The translations under genes and the position numbers were made by a program. A model generated the notes under the pieces. It was not told where the DNA came from. It did no database searches and saw nothing but the letters and a program-made list of their open reading frames with translations. Source: DATIBQ01 sp964573395 (GTDB lineage: Bacteria; Patescibacteriota; Minisyncoccia; Phycocordibacterales; UBA9973). From it: a stretch of DNA of 64,000 bases. Location: contig CAZNJI010000004.1 of assembly GCA_964573395.1 (NCBI GenBank), positions 27,838 through 91,837 of the forward strand, given 5' to 3'. Positions 16,806-24,606 of the stretch are shown in pieces; the first letter of the stretch is position 1; each line of letters opens with the position of its first letter.

Positions 16806-17396
16806 ATGACTGAAGAAAAGAAAACAACATCATCAAAGAGACCATCAAACCGTTCAGGCGGAAGAGATGAAGGCGGCCGCCGATCGTTTGCCGACCGGCC
16901 AAAGGAATTCGACCAGAAGATGCTCGAGGTTCGCCGCGTAACTCGCGTGGTTGCCGGAGGACGCCGCATGAGCTTTGCTGTTTCAATGATTATTGGAGAC
17001 AAAAAAGGAATGGTGGGTGTTGGAACCGGCAAGGGAAACGACACCTCTCTGGCAATTGCAAAAGCGCTTAAGAATGCCCGAAAGAATGCGGTGAAGCTCA
17101 AACTTACCGAATCGGGCTCGATCCCGCACGAAATCGGCGCGAAGTACTGCAGCTCAACGGTAACAATCTTTCCGAATAAGGGCCGCGGGTTGGTATCAGG
17201 CGCAGCCGTTCGCGCCATCCTTGAAATTGCCGGAGTAAAAGACGTTACGTCGAAAGTACTTTCGGGAAGCAAGAACAAGCTCAACACCGCTCGCGCCGCT
17301 ATTGAAGCGCTCTCAATCATTGCAACCAAGTATCAGCCGCAGGCAAGCGCTCCAGCGCGGGCTCCTGAAGAAGCTGCCGCTCCTATTGAAAGTTAA
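16806..17396 (+). CDS. rpsE: Ribosomal protein S5 (uS5)
   Basis: A 196-residue protein. The double-stranded-RNA-binding-like N domain begins at VRRVTRVVAGGRRMSFAV, and GAKYCSSTVTIFPNKGRGLVSG is present. The N-terminal 35 residues are Arg/Ser/Gly-rich and the C terminus is Ala/Pro-rich, both longer than average. rplO follows after 11 nt: rpmD (uL30), normally between them, is absent, as is known for CPR ribosomes. Confidence 0.97.
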   Translation: MTEEKKTTSSKRPSNRSGGRDEGGRRSFADRPKEFDQKMLEVRRVTRVVAGGRRMSFAVSMIIGDKKGMVGVGTGKGNDTSLAIAKALKNARKNAVKLKLTESGSIPHEIGAKYCSSTVTIFPNKGRGLVSGAAVRAILEIAGVKDVTSKVLSGSKNKLNTARAAIEALSIIATKYQPQASAPARAPEEAAAPIES

Positions 17397-17407
17397 GAAT
17401 TATTACC

Positions 17408-17845
17408 ATGCTACATACGCTGAAACGAACAACGAAAAATAAAAAGCCAAAGCTTGTCGGGCGAGGGGGAACGCGCGGTAAAACTTCTGGCCGCGGTACG
17501 AAAGGGCAGAAAGCGCGCGCTGGGCACAAGATTCGCCCGCAGCTTCGCGATACCATCAAAAAGCTGCCAAAGCTTCGCGGCCGAGGGAAGAACGTCAATA
17601 AGGCATTCCGCCAGCGGGCGGCAGTGGTAAACCTTGCCGCAATCAATGCACACTTTGATGCCGGCACTATTATTCGGCCGCAAACGCTTTTTTCGGCTGG
17701 CCTAATTCGACGAACCAGCGGAGCGCTTCCGGAAGTGAAAATACTTGCTGCCGGAGAGATTACCAAGGCGTTTTCATTCTATAACTGCACCATTTCAGCC
17801 GGAGCAAAAGAAAAAATTGAGAAAGCGGGGGGAACCGTCAAGTAA
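17408..17845 (+). CDS. rplO: Ribosomal protein L15 (uL15)
   Basis: A 145-residue protein with the Gly/Arg/Lys-rich N terminus (GRGGTRGKTSGRGTKGQKAR) that threads into 23S rRNA and a globular C domain ending EKIEKAGGTVK. It lies 6 nt before secY. Confidence 0.95.
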   Translation: MLHTLKRTTKNKKPKLVGRGGTRGKTSGRGTKGQKARAGHKIRPQLRDTIKKLPKLRGRGKNVNKAFRQRAAVVNLAAINAHFDAGTIIRPQTLFSAGLIRRTSGALPEVKILAAGEITKAFSFYNCTISAGAKEKIEKAGGTVK

Positions 17846-17851
17846 AAAGTC

Positions 17852-19129
17852 ATGCAGGCATTTTTTTCAAAAGCAAAAATCCTCTTCACCGACAGCCAGC
17901 TTCGAAACCGACTCCTTTTCATGCTCGGCGCGCTCTTTGTGTTCCGGCTTCTTGCCGCGGTTCCGATTCCGGGCGTTGATACCATTCGGTTGAACCAGTT
18001 CCTGTTCGATAACCAAGCGTTCGGCCTTTTCAATATTTTTTCCGGCGGCGGACTTTCTAATCTTTCAATCGTCATGCTCGGCGTCGGGCCGTACATTACT
18101 GCTTCGATCATCATGCAGCTCCTTACCATGATGGTTCCGCGCATGAAGGAAATGTATCAAGAGAATGGCGAGATGGGGCGAAAAAAGTTCAGCCACATTA
18201 CCCGCATGATTACGGTGCCGATCGCAATCCTTCAAGGGTTCTCGTTCCTCCTCTTGTTCAAGCGCCAAGGGATCCTTCCGCTCTTAACTCCGTTTGACAT
18301 GGGAATCAACATCGCAATTATCGTTGCCGGATCGATGCTGCTGATGTGGATCGGCGAATTGGTAACCGAATTCGGTATCGGAAACGGGGTTTCGCTCATC
18401 ATTTTTGCCGGCATCGTGGCTGCCATTCCAACCAGCGTTTCGCAATTCCTCTTTACCTATACTGCGGCACAGCTACCAACTACCATCCTTTTTGCTGCAG
18501 TGGGAATTCTGGTCGTTGCCGGAGTCGTACTGATCGGCGAAGCTGAGCGCCCGGTGCCCGTAACCTATGCGCGCCAAGCGCACGGCGGCGGACAGCCGGC
18601 ATCGGGGAAGAGCGCAAGCTACCTGCCGCTTCGCCTGAACCAGGCAGGGGTCATTCCGATTATTTTTGCGCTCTCAATTCTCTTGTTTCCGCAGATGCTC
18701 GCTAACTTCTTCCAATCTTCCGCGAATCCAACCTTGCAAGCCATTGCGCTCAACATTACCTCATTCCTCCAGAATACCTGGGCCTATGCCGCAGTATACT
18801 TTGTGCTCGTAATCGCCTTTACCTATTTTTATACGGCCGTAACGTTCGACCCGAAGCAGATTGCAACAAACCTCCAGCGCGGCGGCGCGTTCATTCCCGG
18901 CATCCGTCCGGGTGAATCAACCATGCAGTTCTTGGGAAGCGTGGTAACCCGCATTACGCTCGTGGGCTCCATTTTCCTCGGTTTAGTGGCTGTCCTTCCG
19001 CTCATTGTGCAGGCGGCAACCGGCATCACCGCGTTAACGCTTGGCGGCACAGCACTCCTCATCGTCGTCTCTGTCATTTTGGATATTGCCAAAAAGCTTG
19101 ATGCGCAGATCTCGATGCACGAGTACTAG
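17852..19129 (+). CDS. secY: Protein translocase subunit SecY
   Basis: A 425-residue, ten-helix channel protein. The plug/TM2 region FNIFSGGGLSNLSIVMLG, GPYITASIIMQLL and the cytosolic loop VTYARQAHGGG followed by YLPLRLNQAGVIPIIFA are SecY signatures. It is the channel for secretion of the large surface proteins and pilins in this window. Downstream, adk starts with its own -10 box. Confidence 0.98.
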   Translation: MQAFFSKAKILFTDSQLRNRLLFMLGALFVFRLLAAVPIPGVDTIRLNQFLFDNQAFGLFNIFSGGGLSNLSIVMLGVGPYITASIIMQLLTMMVPRMKEMYQENGEMGRKKFSHITRMITVPIAILQGFSFLLLFKRQGILPLLTPFDMGINIAIIVAGSMLLMWIGELVTEFGIGNGVSLIIFAGIVAAIPTSVSQFLFTYTAAQLPTTILFAAVGILVVAGVVLIGEAERPVPVTYARQAHGGGQPASGKSASYLPLRLNQAGVIPIIFALSILLFPQMLANFFQSSANPTLQAIALNITSFLQNTWAYAAVYFVLVIAFTYFYTAVTFDPKQIATNLQRGGAFIPGIRPGESTMQFLGSVVTRITLVGSIFLGLVAVLPLIVQAATGITALTLGGTALLIVVSVILDIAKKLDAQISMHEY

Positions 19130-19170
19130 TTTGGTCTGCATACCTGCTTATTATTTGGGCTATTTTCATT

Positions 19171-19176
19171 TATAAT
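19171..19176 (+). promoter_or_regulatory. -10 box of adk, leaderless arrangement
   Basis: Perfect TATAAT ends 7 nt before ATG 19184. The upstream in-frame ATG at 19175 overlaps this box and cannot be the start if this promoter is used. Confidence 0.6.
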
Positions 19177-19183
19177 GAACCAT

Positions 19184-19783
19184 ATGCTACAAGAACCGCT
19201 CGTCTGCATCTTTATCGGACAATCAGGCTGCGGCAAGGGAACTCAGGCAGACCTGCTTGAAAAACGGCTTCGTGAATTAAATCCGGAACGGTCAATGTTC
19301 CGAGTGGAAACGGGGGACACTTTTCGGGAGTTCATTACCGGTTCTTCGTATACGGCGCGCCTTACTAAGGCAATCATGGACGAGGGGAAGCTTGCGCCTC
19401 CGTTTTTGGCAATCCACGTGTGGTCGCACATTTTAATCGAGTCGTACAAGGGAAACGAGCATGTCATTTTCGACGGAACGCCGCGCGTGTTTGCCGAAGT
19501 CTCTGCACTTGATTCAGCGGTGAGTTTTTACAAGTGGCATCCGCATGTCGTGTTCTTAAACGTTTCAGACGGCTGGGCGCGGAAGCGGCTGGGCGAACGG
19601 AAGCGGGAAGACGATCTGGAAGCATCAGACGTTGAAGAGCGGCTCCATTGGTACCACACGACAGTCGTTCCGGTTGTGGAGTATCTCCAGCACACGCCGC
19701 CCTATCTGTTCCATGAAATCAACGGCGAACAGACCATTGAAGATGTTCATCGAGACGTGGTAAAGGCAATTGGCCTTCAGTAA
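19184..19783 (+). CDS. adk: Adenylate kinase family protein
   Basis: A 199-residue P-loop kinase. The P-loop GQSGCGKGT (residues 12-20) differs from the usual GxPGAGKGT but keeps Lys and GT. VETGDTFREFITGSSYTA resembles the AMP-binding region, and FDGTPRVFAEVSALD replaces the usual GFPR motif. LGERKREDD is the LID arginine segment with no zinc cysteines. The family catalyses ATP + AMP to 2 ADP. The divergence of the GFPRT motif makes the exact nucleotide less certain. Position secY-adk-map is the classical one. Confidence 0.85.
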   Translation: MLQEPLVCIFIGQSGCGKGTQADLLEKRLRELNPERSMFRVETGDTFREFITGSSYTARLTKAIMDEGKLAPPFLAIHVWSHILIESYKGNEHVIFDGTPRVFAEVSALDSAVSFYKWHPHVVFLNVSDGWARKRLGERKREDDLEASDVEERLHWYHTTVVPVVEYLQHTPPYLFHEINGEQTIEDVHRDVVKAIGLQ

Positions 19784-19788
19784 TTTCT

Positions 19789-20550
19789 ATGATTATCATC
19801 AAAACCAAAGAAGAAATAGAGAAGCTCAGACGGGGCGGGCCGATTCTCGCCCGCATTTTAAAGCGCGTCGGAAAAGCAGTGAAACCAGGGGTTACCACGC
19901 TTGAGCTCGATGCGCTTGCCGAAAACCTGATCCGCGAGGCGGGCGGAGAGCCGTCGTTTTTGCACTACAAGCCCTACGGCGCGCATTTTCCCTACCCGGC
20001 AAGCCTCTGCGTTTCCATTAATAGCGAAGTGGTCCATGGTATTCCTGGCACACGAAAAATAAAAGCCGGCGACATTGTTTCGCTTGATTTAGGGCTCAAA
20101 TACGAAGGAGTATTCCTTGACCATGCTATTACCGTTACGGTCGGCGCCGTTCCGGCGAAAGATAAAGAATTGGTTGCAGTATGCCAAGAAGCGCTCGATG
20201 CTGGAATCGCGCAGGCAGTTCCGGGGAACACCACTGGCGACATTGGACACGCAATTGAATCGGTGATTAAACCGCACAAATTCGGCATCCTTCGAACCTT
20301 TACGGGGCACGGCGTCGGACGTGCGATCCATGAAGATCCCTACGTTCCCAATTACGGGAAGCCAGGAAAGGGCGACAAGCTGAAGGCCGGCATGGTCATT
20401 GCAATAGAGCCCATGATTACCCGCGGTAAAGAATCGGTGTTCGTGGCACGCGACGGCTATACGGTAAAAACGACCGACAATTCCCGTGCGGCGCATTTCG
20501 AGCATACGGTACTGATTACTGAGAAAGGGCCGGAAATACTAACCAAATAA
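19789..20550 (+). CDS. map: Methionine aminopeptidase, type I
   Basis: A 253-residue protein that removes the N-terminal Met from nascent proteins. The metal ligands are visible: Asp in SLDLGLKYEGVFLDHAITV (two Asp), His in GHGVGRAIHEDP, Glu in AIEPMI and the final Glu in HFEHTVLITEKG. The substrate His is in CVSINSEVVHG. It is the last gene of the operon, ended by a terminator shared with rplT on the other strand. Confidence 0.97.
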   Translation: MIIIKTKEEIEKLRRGGPILARILKRVGKAVKPGVTTLELDALAENLIREAGGEPSFLHYKPYGAHFPYPASLCVSINSEVVHGIPGTRKIKAGDIVSLDLGLKYEGVFLDHAITVTVGAVPAKDKELVAVCQEALDAGIAQAVPGNTTGDIGHAIESVIKPHKFGILRTFTGHGVGRAIHEDPYVPNYGKPGKGDKLKAGMVIAIEPMITRGKESVFVARDGYTVKTTDNSRAAHFEHTVLITEKGPEILTK

Positions 20551-20578
20551 AAAACCATCCCTATAGGGATGGTTTTTT
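20548..20578. terminator. Bidirectional terminator between map and rplT
   Basis: AAAAACCATCCCTA/TAGGGATGGTTTTT is nearly a perfect palindrome with T-rich flanks in both directions. It lies between two convergent operons. Confidence 0.9.
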
Positions 20579-20589
20579 ATTTTACAAAA

Positions 20590-20937
20590 TTATTTCGTCG
20601 CTTTTTCGTAAATTCGCTTGAAGGATTCAGGGTTGTTCTGTGCAAGAGTAGCAAGCACTTTTCGGTCTACTTCAATCTTTGCTTTCTTCAGCGATCCGGC
20701 GAATTTGCTGTACGATCCGCCGAGTTCTCGAACGGCAGCGTTAATCTGTACTTGCCAGAGCGCTCGCGCGTCGGCTTTCTTGTCGCGTCGGTGCGCGAAC
20801 GAATATGATCCGGCGTGTACAATCGCTTCATGTGCCTGGCGCTGCTTAGTGCTTCGTCCGAAGCGGTATCCTTTCGTTTGGCTTAATACGTTCTTTCGGC
20901 GCTTATTGGCAATAGTTCCTCGTTTTACTCGTGTCAT
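20590..20937 (-). CDS. rplT: Ribosomal protein L20 (bL20)
   Basis: A 115-residue protein. MTRVKRGTIANKRRKNVLSQTKGYRFGRST and LWQVQINAAVRELGGSYSKF match L20, an early 50S assembly protein. It is the third gene of infC-rpmI-rplT. Unlike many bacteria, its spacer to rpmI (24 nt) is too short for a large autoregulatory pseudoknot. Confidence 0.97.
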   Translation of the reverse strand: MTRVKRGTIANKRRKNVLSQTKGYRFGRSTKQRQAHEAIVHAGSYSFAHRRDKKADARALWQVQINAAVRELGGSYSKFAGSLKKAKIEVDRKVLATLAQNNPESFKRIYEKATK

Positions 20938-20961
20938 GGTAGATAATTAAATTTATTTAAA

Positions 20962-21147
20962 TTAGCTGTGTGGGATGAATCGGGAAGCATTCTTATTCGT
21001 CATCGTAAAAGCCACCCCTTTTTTGCCGGCAAGCTGCTTGGTGCGAGACTGCTTCGCGTTGAAGTGGTTGAATCCTGGTTTTCGGCCGATAACTTTTCCG
21101 GTCTTGGTCAGTTTCAGGCGTTTCGTGTATGACTTATTTGTTTTCAT
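20962..21147 (-). CDS. rpmI: Ribosomal protein L35 (bL35)
   Basis: A 61-residue basic protein: MKTNKSYTKRLKLTKTGKVI and NHFNAKQSRTKQLAGKKG, close to the usual L35 length. Its start overlaps the infC stop by 14 nt, which implies translational coupling. Confidence 0.95.
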   Translation of the reverse strand: MKTNKSYTKRLKLTKTGKVIGRKPGFNHFNAKQSRTKQLAGKKGVAFTMTNKNASRFIPHS

Positions 21148-21664
21148 GGTTTTTTGCTGACTTATCTCGCTCGATGACGATAGAGAGCCCTTTCGGGCCT
21201 CGTTTATGTGGCTCCGAAATCTTATAGTGTTCGGTTATAAAATGCAAGACTCGATCGAGGCGCTCTTTTAAGAACGCGTCGCCCATGCCTTTTGCCCGGC
21301 CGGCCAAATACAGTTCCACCTTAATGCGATGTCCTTCCTTGAGCCATTTTGAGGCGGTTTTTGCCTTGAGCTCTAAGTCGTGGTCGCCGGTTTGAATCTT
21401 GATTTGGATTGCTTTCGTCTCTGTTGGTTTTGCCCCCTGCTTTGCTTTTTTCGCTTTCTTCGCCTGTTCATACTGGAATTTTCCAAAATCCATCAGTCGG
21501 GCAATCGGCGGCACTGCGTTTGGGCCAATTTCAATCAGGTCGACTCCTTGCTCTTCTGCCATTCGAAGCGCTTCAGCAATAGAAAACACACCTAAGTTCT
21601 TTCCTTCGTGATCGGTGACCCGAAGTTCCTGAGCGCGTATTTGCTTGTTGATTCGTTCCTTCAA
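21134..21664 (-). CDS. infC: Translation initiation factor IF-3
   Basis: A 176-residue protein with the N domain (INKQIRAQELRVTDHEGKNLGVFSIAEAL), linker and C domain (VELYLAGRAKGMGD...LDRVLHFI). It blocks premature subunit joining and checks start codons. The first usable codon is TTG at 21664. The codon directly before it is ATT (21667-21665), the non-canonical start used by infC in E. coli, so the true start may be either. The end is Lys/Asn-rich and overlaps rpmI. Confidence 0.96.
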   Translation of the reverse strand: MKERINKQIRAQELRVTDHEGKNLGVFSIAEALRMAEEQGVDLIEIGPNAVPPIARLMDFGKFQYEQAKKAKKAKQGAKPTETKAIQIKIQTGDHDLELKAKTASKWLKEGHRIKVELYLAGRAKGMGDAFLKERLDRVLHFITEHYKISEPHKRGPKGLSIVIERDKSAKNHENK

Positions 21665-21689
21665 AATCGGTAGAGTGAGTACGATCTAA

Positions 21690-22475
21690 ATGAGCCATTA
21701 TTCTAGCCTAAAACAAGAGCCTGGTCAAGGTATGCCTGGCGTTTTTCCGTTCTGGAAAAAAGCCGGCGAAACGCTTGCGGCCGCTTCCGTCCGGTTTCGG
21801 AACGAGCGGGGCATGGGGAGCGATGAAAAAATAACTTATGCGGGCAGGCTTGATCCGGCAGCAGAGGGGCTTGTGCTGTTTTTGGCGGGTGAAGCTCGCT
21901 ACCAAAAAAACGAGTATCTGGGGCTTGATAAAACATATCGACTGACGGTGCTCTTCGGCATACAGACCGACACGGGAGATTTGCTGGGCATTCCGGTGAG
22001 CGTATTGCCGAGTGAGTGCGTTCCCGCAGTGAGCGATTTCCCGAAAATATTTTCAGGTGAACAAACGCTGCCGTACCCGCTTTATTCGTCTCGTCCGGTA
22101 AAAGGAAAGCCGCTGTTCATGTATGCGCGAAGCAATGAACCGGTAGAGATACCCGAAAAAACAATAACGATACGAAAGATTGCGCTCTTGAGCGAAGAAA
22201 CTCTTGATGCGAATGCGCTTCTCAACCGAGTTCGGTTCTTCACGGAAACGGTTGTGGGCGATTTTCGCCAGGCGGCAATTAAAGAAAGTTGGGAAGAGAA
22301 ACTAAAAAATGGTGGCGCGCAATTCAAACTTGCAACTTTCCGCATCACCTCTTCTTCAGGAGCGTACATGCGGAGCGTGGCAGAGAAAATGGGGGAGCAG
22401 ATGCAAATTCCGGCCTGCGCCTATGCAATCATTCGGGAGAAAATAGGAGATTTTGAGGTGAGTGAATTTAATTAA
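21690..22475 (+). CDS. truB: tRNA pseudouridine-55 synthase-like protein
   Basis: A 261-residue protein. YAGRLDPAAEGLVLFLAGEARY matches the TruB active-site motif GxLDPxAxGxL with catalytic Asp, followed by KTYRLTVLFGIQTDTGDLLG as in the family. SSGAYMRSVAEKMGEQM corresponds to the C-terminal Arg-containing substrate motif. The expected N-terminal KPxGxTS motif is degraded (WKKAGETLAAAS), so it is a divergent member. ATG 21690 is the longest start. ATG 21732 (MPGVFPFWKKAG) fits the usual TruB N terminus better. Confidence 0.8.
   Translation: MSHYSSLKQEPGQGMPGVFPFWKKAGETLAAASVRFRNERGMGSDEKITYAGRLDPAAEGLVLFLAGEARYQKNEYLGLDKTYRLTVLFGIQTDTGDLLGIPVSVLPSECVPAVSDFPKIFSGEQTLPYPLYSSRPVKGKPLFMYARSNEPVEIPEKTITIRKIALLSEETLDANALLNRVRFFTETVVGDFRQAAIKESWEEKLKNGGAQFKLATFRITSSSGAYMRSVAEKMGEQMQIPACAYAIIREKIGDFEVSEFN
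21700..21728 (-). promoter_or_regulatory. Promoter of infC-rpmI-rplT
   Basis: On the minus strand: TTGACC (21728-21723), a 17-bp spacer and TAGAAT (21705-21700). It lies inside the 5' end of the divergent truB gene. The leader is about 28 nt. Confidence 0.75.
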
Positions 22476-22805
22476 AGTTTTTTAAAAGCGTGCAATTAAG
22501 CGCTCGCTTGAAATGCCGTTTCGGGAACACGCATAAAATTCTCGTGAATTTTTGATCCGCTCGCCTTACGCCGACTGCGCGAGTTTCCCAAAACGGTATT
22601 TCTGCACTCGCTTCCGAGTTCTTGCCTTGAGGAATTTTGATCATACGAACCGGTGAATCGAAGCATTCCGAAGGAAAAAATAATCTGTCTGAGGCTTTGC
22701 GAGTTTTTATTTTTAGCGAAGGTGAGCCTCGTGAGTATTCAAAATTTCGAGGACAAGCCGGCTTTTTGCTTACTTTTTTCCGGCGAAAAAGTAAGGTATA
22801 TATTA
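22476..22805. other. Gene-free, hairpin-rich spacer (330 nt)
   Basis: No ORF of note on either strand. An inverted repeat GAAATGCCGTTT (22510-22521)/AAACGGTATTTC (22591-22602), extended by GGGAA/TTCCC to 17 pairs with one mismatch, encloses 57 nt. Further hairpins are GAGGCT/AGCCTC (about 22690-22729), CCTCG/CGAGG (about 22727-22751) and CTTACTTTTT/AAAAAGTAAG (22769-22795). It could be an undescribed RNA or a decayed mobile segment. Confidence 0.5.
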
Positions 22806-22834
22806 TTGACTAAATAGGCAAACTATGCTATAAT
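22806..22834 (+). promoter_or_regulatory. Strong promoter
   Basis: TTGACT (22806-22811), a 17-bp spacer and perfect TATAAT (22829-22834) with TGC extension. The leader to ATG 22869 is about 28 nt. Confidence 0.85.
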
Positions 22835-22868
22835 AGCAAAAATTTCAAAACGTTAAATATAGAAATAA

Positions 22869-23492
22869 ATGAGAAAAATATGCATGCTGATGTTCGCGAG
22901 TATTATGCTTGCCGAATCAGCCGCTCAGTCTTCTTTCTTCATTGAAGGCCAAGCAGTATACCCGACCTTCGGAGCAAAAGTGGACGGCCCCGACTACTAT
23001 TTCATAAATCCTTTCTTTTCTGCAACGAACAAGAAAGGGAACGGGTTTTTCATCGAAGGATCGTTTGAGCCGGAAGTGTTCTCTATTTCTCCAGGGTTGC
23101 TGATCTCACGCACCGGAAAGGGAAAAGCCAAAGTCTACAAAGAGTTCGGCGTCGGGATGGGGTTTGAGTTTCCGCGATTGAAAGGCGGGCAGAAGGAGTT
23201 GTTCTTAAACGACTACTTCTACCTTGAATCCCATTCGGAGGACAGCGTTGACGTGAGGAAGAGAAATAAAATTATTCTGAATTTCAACCACGCCTACGCA
23301 GAATCATGGAAACACTGGTACATGCTCTCTGCTCTTTATTTTCCTTTGAAGTGGCTTGGTATTGGCGCTCATGCCCAAAGCTATGCCGCAACCGGCGCGC
23401 GCGTACAGCTTGCGCTTCCAAGCGGAATTAATATCTGGGCGGCAGGCTGGCCGAAGGAGAAAATGCAGTTTGCAGTGAATGTGTACTTTTGA
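22869..23492 (+). CDS. Secreted beta-rich protein of unknown function
   Basis: A 207-residue protein with a short signal peptide (CMLMFASIMLAESAAQS) followed by alternating hydrophobic/polar segments (FFIEGQAVYPTFG, FFIEGSFEPEVFSI, VGMGFEFPRL, IILNFNHAYAES, ARVQLALPSGINIWAAG). The last residues MQFAVNVYF end in an aromatic residue, as in outer-membrane beta-barrel strands. I know no family for it. A barrel would be unexpected in a CPR monoderm envelope, so transfer from a diderm donor or a secreted beta-sandwich are both possible. It has a near-consensus promoter and a terminator. Confidence 0.6.
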   Translation: MRKICMLMFASIMLAESAAQSSFFIEGQAVYPTFGAKVDGPDYYFINPFFSATNKKGNGFFIEGSFEPEVFSISPGLLISRTGKGKAKVYKEFGVGMGFEFPRLKGGQKELFLNDYFYLESHSEDSVDVRKRNKIILNFNHAYAESWKHWYMLSALYFPLKWLGIGAHAQSYAATGARVQLALPSGINIWAAGWPKEKMQFAVNVYF

Positions 23493-23512
23493 ATGAAGAG
23501 TCTTAAAAAAAG

Positions 23513-23539
23513 AAACCGCCCTCTTAGGGGCGGCTTTTT
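23513..23539 (+). terminator. Intrinsic terminator
   Basis: CCGCCC/GGGCGG core with A/T flanks and five T, 20 nt after the stop codon. Confidence 0.92.
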
Positions 23540-23572
23540 GTTGGTTTGTAACTTTTTTTGAAGGACGATTCT

Positions 23573-23947
23573 TCATGCACTGACAGCGTTTTGCATTGCT
23601 TTTTTGATTTCTGAAACGGCTTCGTTCTTTAAAACGACGATTCCGTCTTTGCTGTAATGAACAGCAGGATGCATGTCGGTTACCTTGGGTCGGCCGACTG
23701 AGTCTTCTCCGAATACGTCGGGGTTAATGGTTTTCATTTGGTTTAAATCAACCAAATACCTGGTGTTTCCCGGCATTTTCAGTTGGCATGCCGCTAAATT
23801 TTTCGATCGCATTTCCTGTCCAACTTCGGCAACTGCCATATTTAAGGCAGGCTTGGAGGTAGAAACGGTTTCTGTGAACTGGCAGTTCAGAAATGGGTTT
23901 GCAGAGGCTTTAACGCTTGTCATGGGATGATTTGTTTTAAAGTGCAT
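23573..23947 (-). CDS. Hypothetical protein, 124 aa
   Basis: On the minus strand the frame opens at GTG 23977, but that codon lies inside the -10 box (TATAGT). I therefore place the start at ATG 23947 (MHFKTNHPMTSVKASANPF). The protein ends VSEIKKAMQNAVSA, with MHPAVHYSKDGIVVLKNEAV before it. No membrane segment and no family recognised. It is divergent from the 102-aa membrane protein gene. Confidence 0.6.
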   Translation of the reverse strand: MHFKTNHPMTSVKASANPFLNCQFTETVSTSKPALNMAVAEVGQEMRSKNLAACQLKMPGNTRYLVDLNQMKTINPDVFGEDSVGRPKVTDMHPAVHYSKDGIVVLKNEAVSEIKKAMQNAVSA

Positions 23948-23968
23948 AAAATAAAAAGTGTTTTCAAC

Positions 23969-23996
23969 ACTATACACTCTTTTCCATAAAAATCAA
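23969..23996 (-). promoter_or_regulatory. Promoter of the 124-aa unknown gene
   Basis: Minus strand: TTGATT (23996-23991), a 16-bp spacer and TATAGT (23974-23969). A small AGTGTT/AACACT hairpin straddles the start site. Confidence 0.65.
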
Positions 23997-24003
23997 CTAT
24001 TAT

Positions 24004-24032
24004 TTGACAGTACCTTTTGAAAAGCGTACAGT
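24004..24032 (+). promoter_or_regulatory. Promoter of the 102-aa membrane protein
   Basis: Consensus TTGACA (24004-24009), a 17-bp spacer and TACAGT (24027-24032). It is back to back with the minus-strand promoter, the two -35 boxes only 7 bp apart. Confidence 0.8.
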
Positions 24033-24047
24033 CTAAAAAAACAAATT

Positions 24048-24356
24048 ATGCACCTCCTAAACGCTTTTTCCCCGATTGAACACCCCATTGTACGGGGCAT
24101 TCTCGCCCTCAGTGGGCTTATCATCCTCTACTTTATTTGCCGGGCTATCATTGGGCCGGAATTATACGTCGAAGTGGAAATCACTTTCGACAAAGAACAG
24201 AAGCTCGTACGGCGGTACAAAAAGGATGGCAAGTATTTCATCGTTGAGCCTGCCGGAAACGGAGATGAGGAAAAGCTTATTGAACCGAACGAAAGCGAGG
24301 CGAAGATTATTGCAGAAGAATTTATCATCAAGCTTCAGTCTTTAAAAGTTGCCTAA
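24048..24356 (+). CDS. Hypothetical single-pass membrane protein
   Basis: A 102-residue protein with one helix (GILALSGLIILYFICRAII, about residues 19-37), then a charged cytosolic or external domain (VEITFDKEQKLVRRYKKDGKYF, rich in E and K). Unknown family. ATG 24048 lies about 9 nt from the predicted start site. Confidence 0.6.
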   Translation: MHLLNAFSPIEHPIVRGILALSGLIILYFICRAIIGPELYVEVEITFDKEQKLVRRYKKDGKYFIVEPAGNGDEEKLIEPNESEAKIIAEEFIIKLQSLKVA

Positions 24357-24369
24357 TGGTACAGTAGTG

Positions 24370-24400
24370 AACCCGCGCAGTCTTAGTTGCGCGGGTTTTT
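24370..24400 (+). terminator. Intrinsic terminator
   Basis: AACCCGCGCA/TGCGCGGGTT stem with an 11-nt loop and T tract. Confidence 0.9.
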
Positions 24401-24606
24401 GACTCTGCGGCAGATATAGGTAAAAGAGGGAAAAGGCCACGAAAAATGAAAAAATAAAGTCTTGCTTGCCCGCTACTTTTTCAGTGTACTGCGCATAAAC
24501 GGGGTTATCCACCTGGCTTCCGCCCACGCTTCTTGCTACAGTTGGTTTAGTAGTTTCGAAATATTGAAATTACTGCTTTTTTGCAATCACGAAAACGTTC
24601 TTTTAT

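Noticed and set aside
22510..22602. Hairpin spacer as RNase P RNA, SRP RNA or a riboswitch
   Set aside because: None of the conserved motifs of those RNAs (for example GAGGAAAGTCC of RNase P) is present, and the downstream gene gives no metabolic hint.
24342..24527. Minus-strand frame of 61 aa with a hydrophobic segment (FIFSFFVAFSLFYLYL)
   Set aside because: It reads straight through the terminator of the opposite gene and into that gene, has no visible promoter and starts at a weak GTG. The 200 nt between 24401 and 24606 therefore hold no gene I can support.
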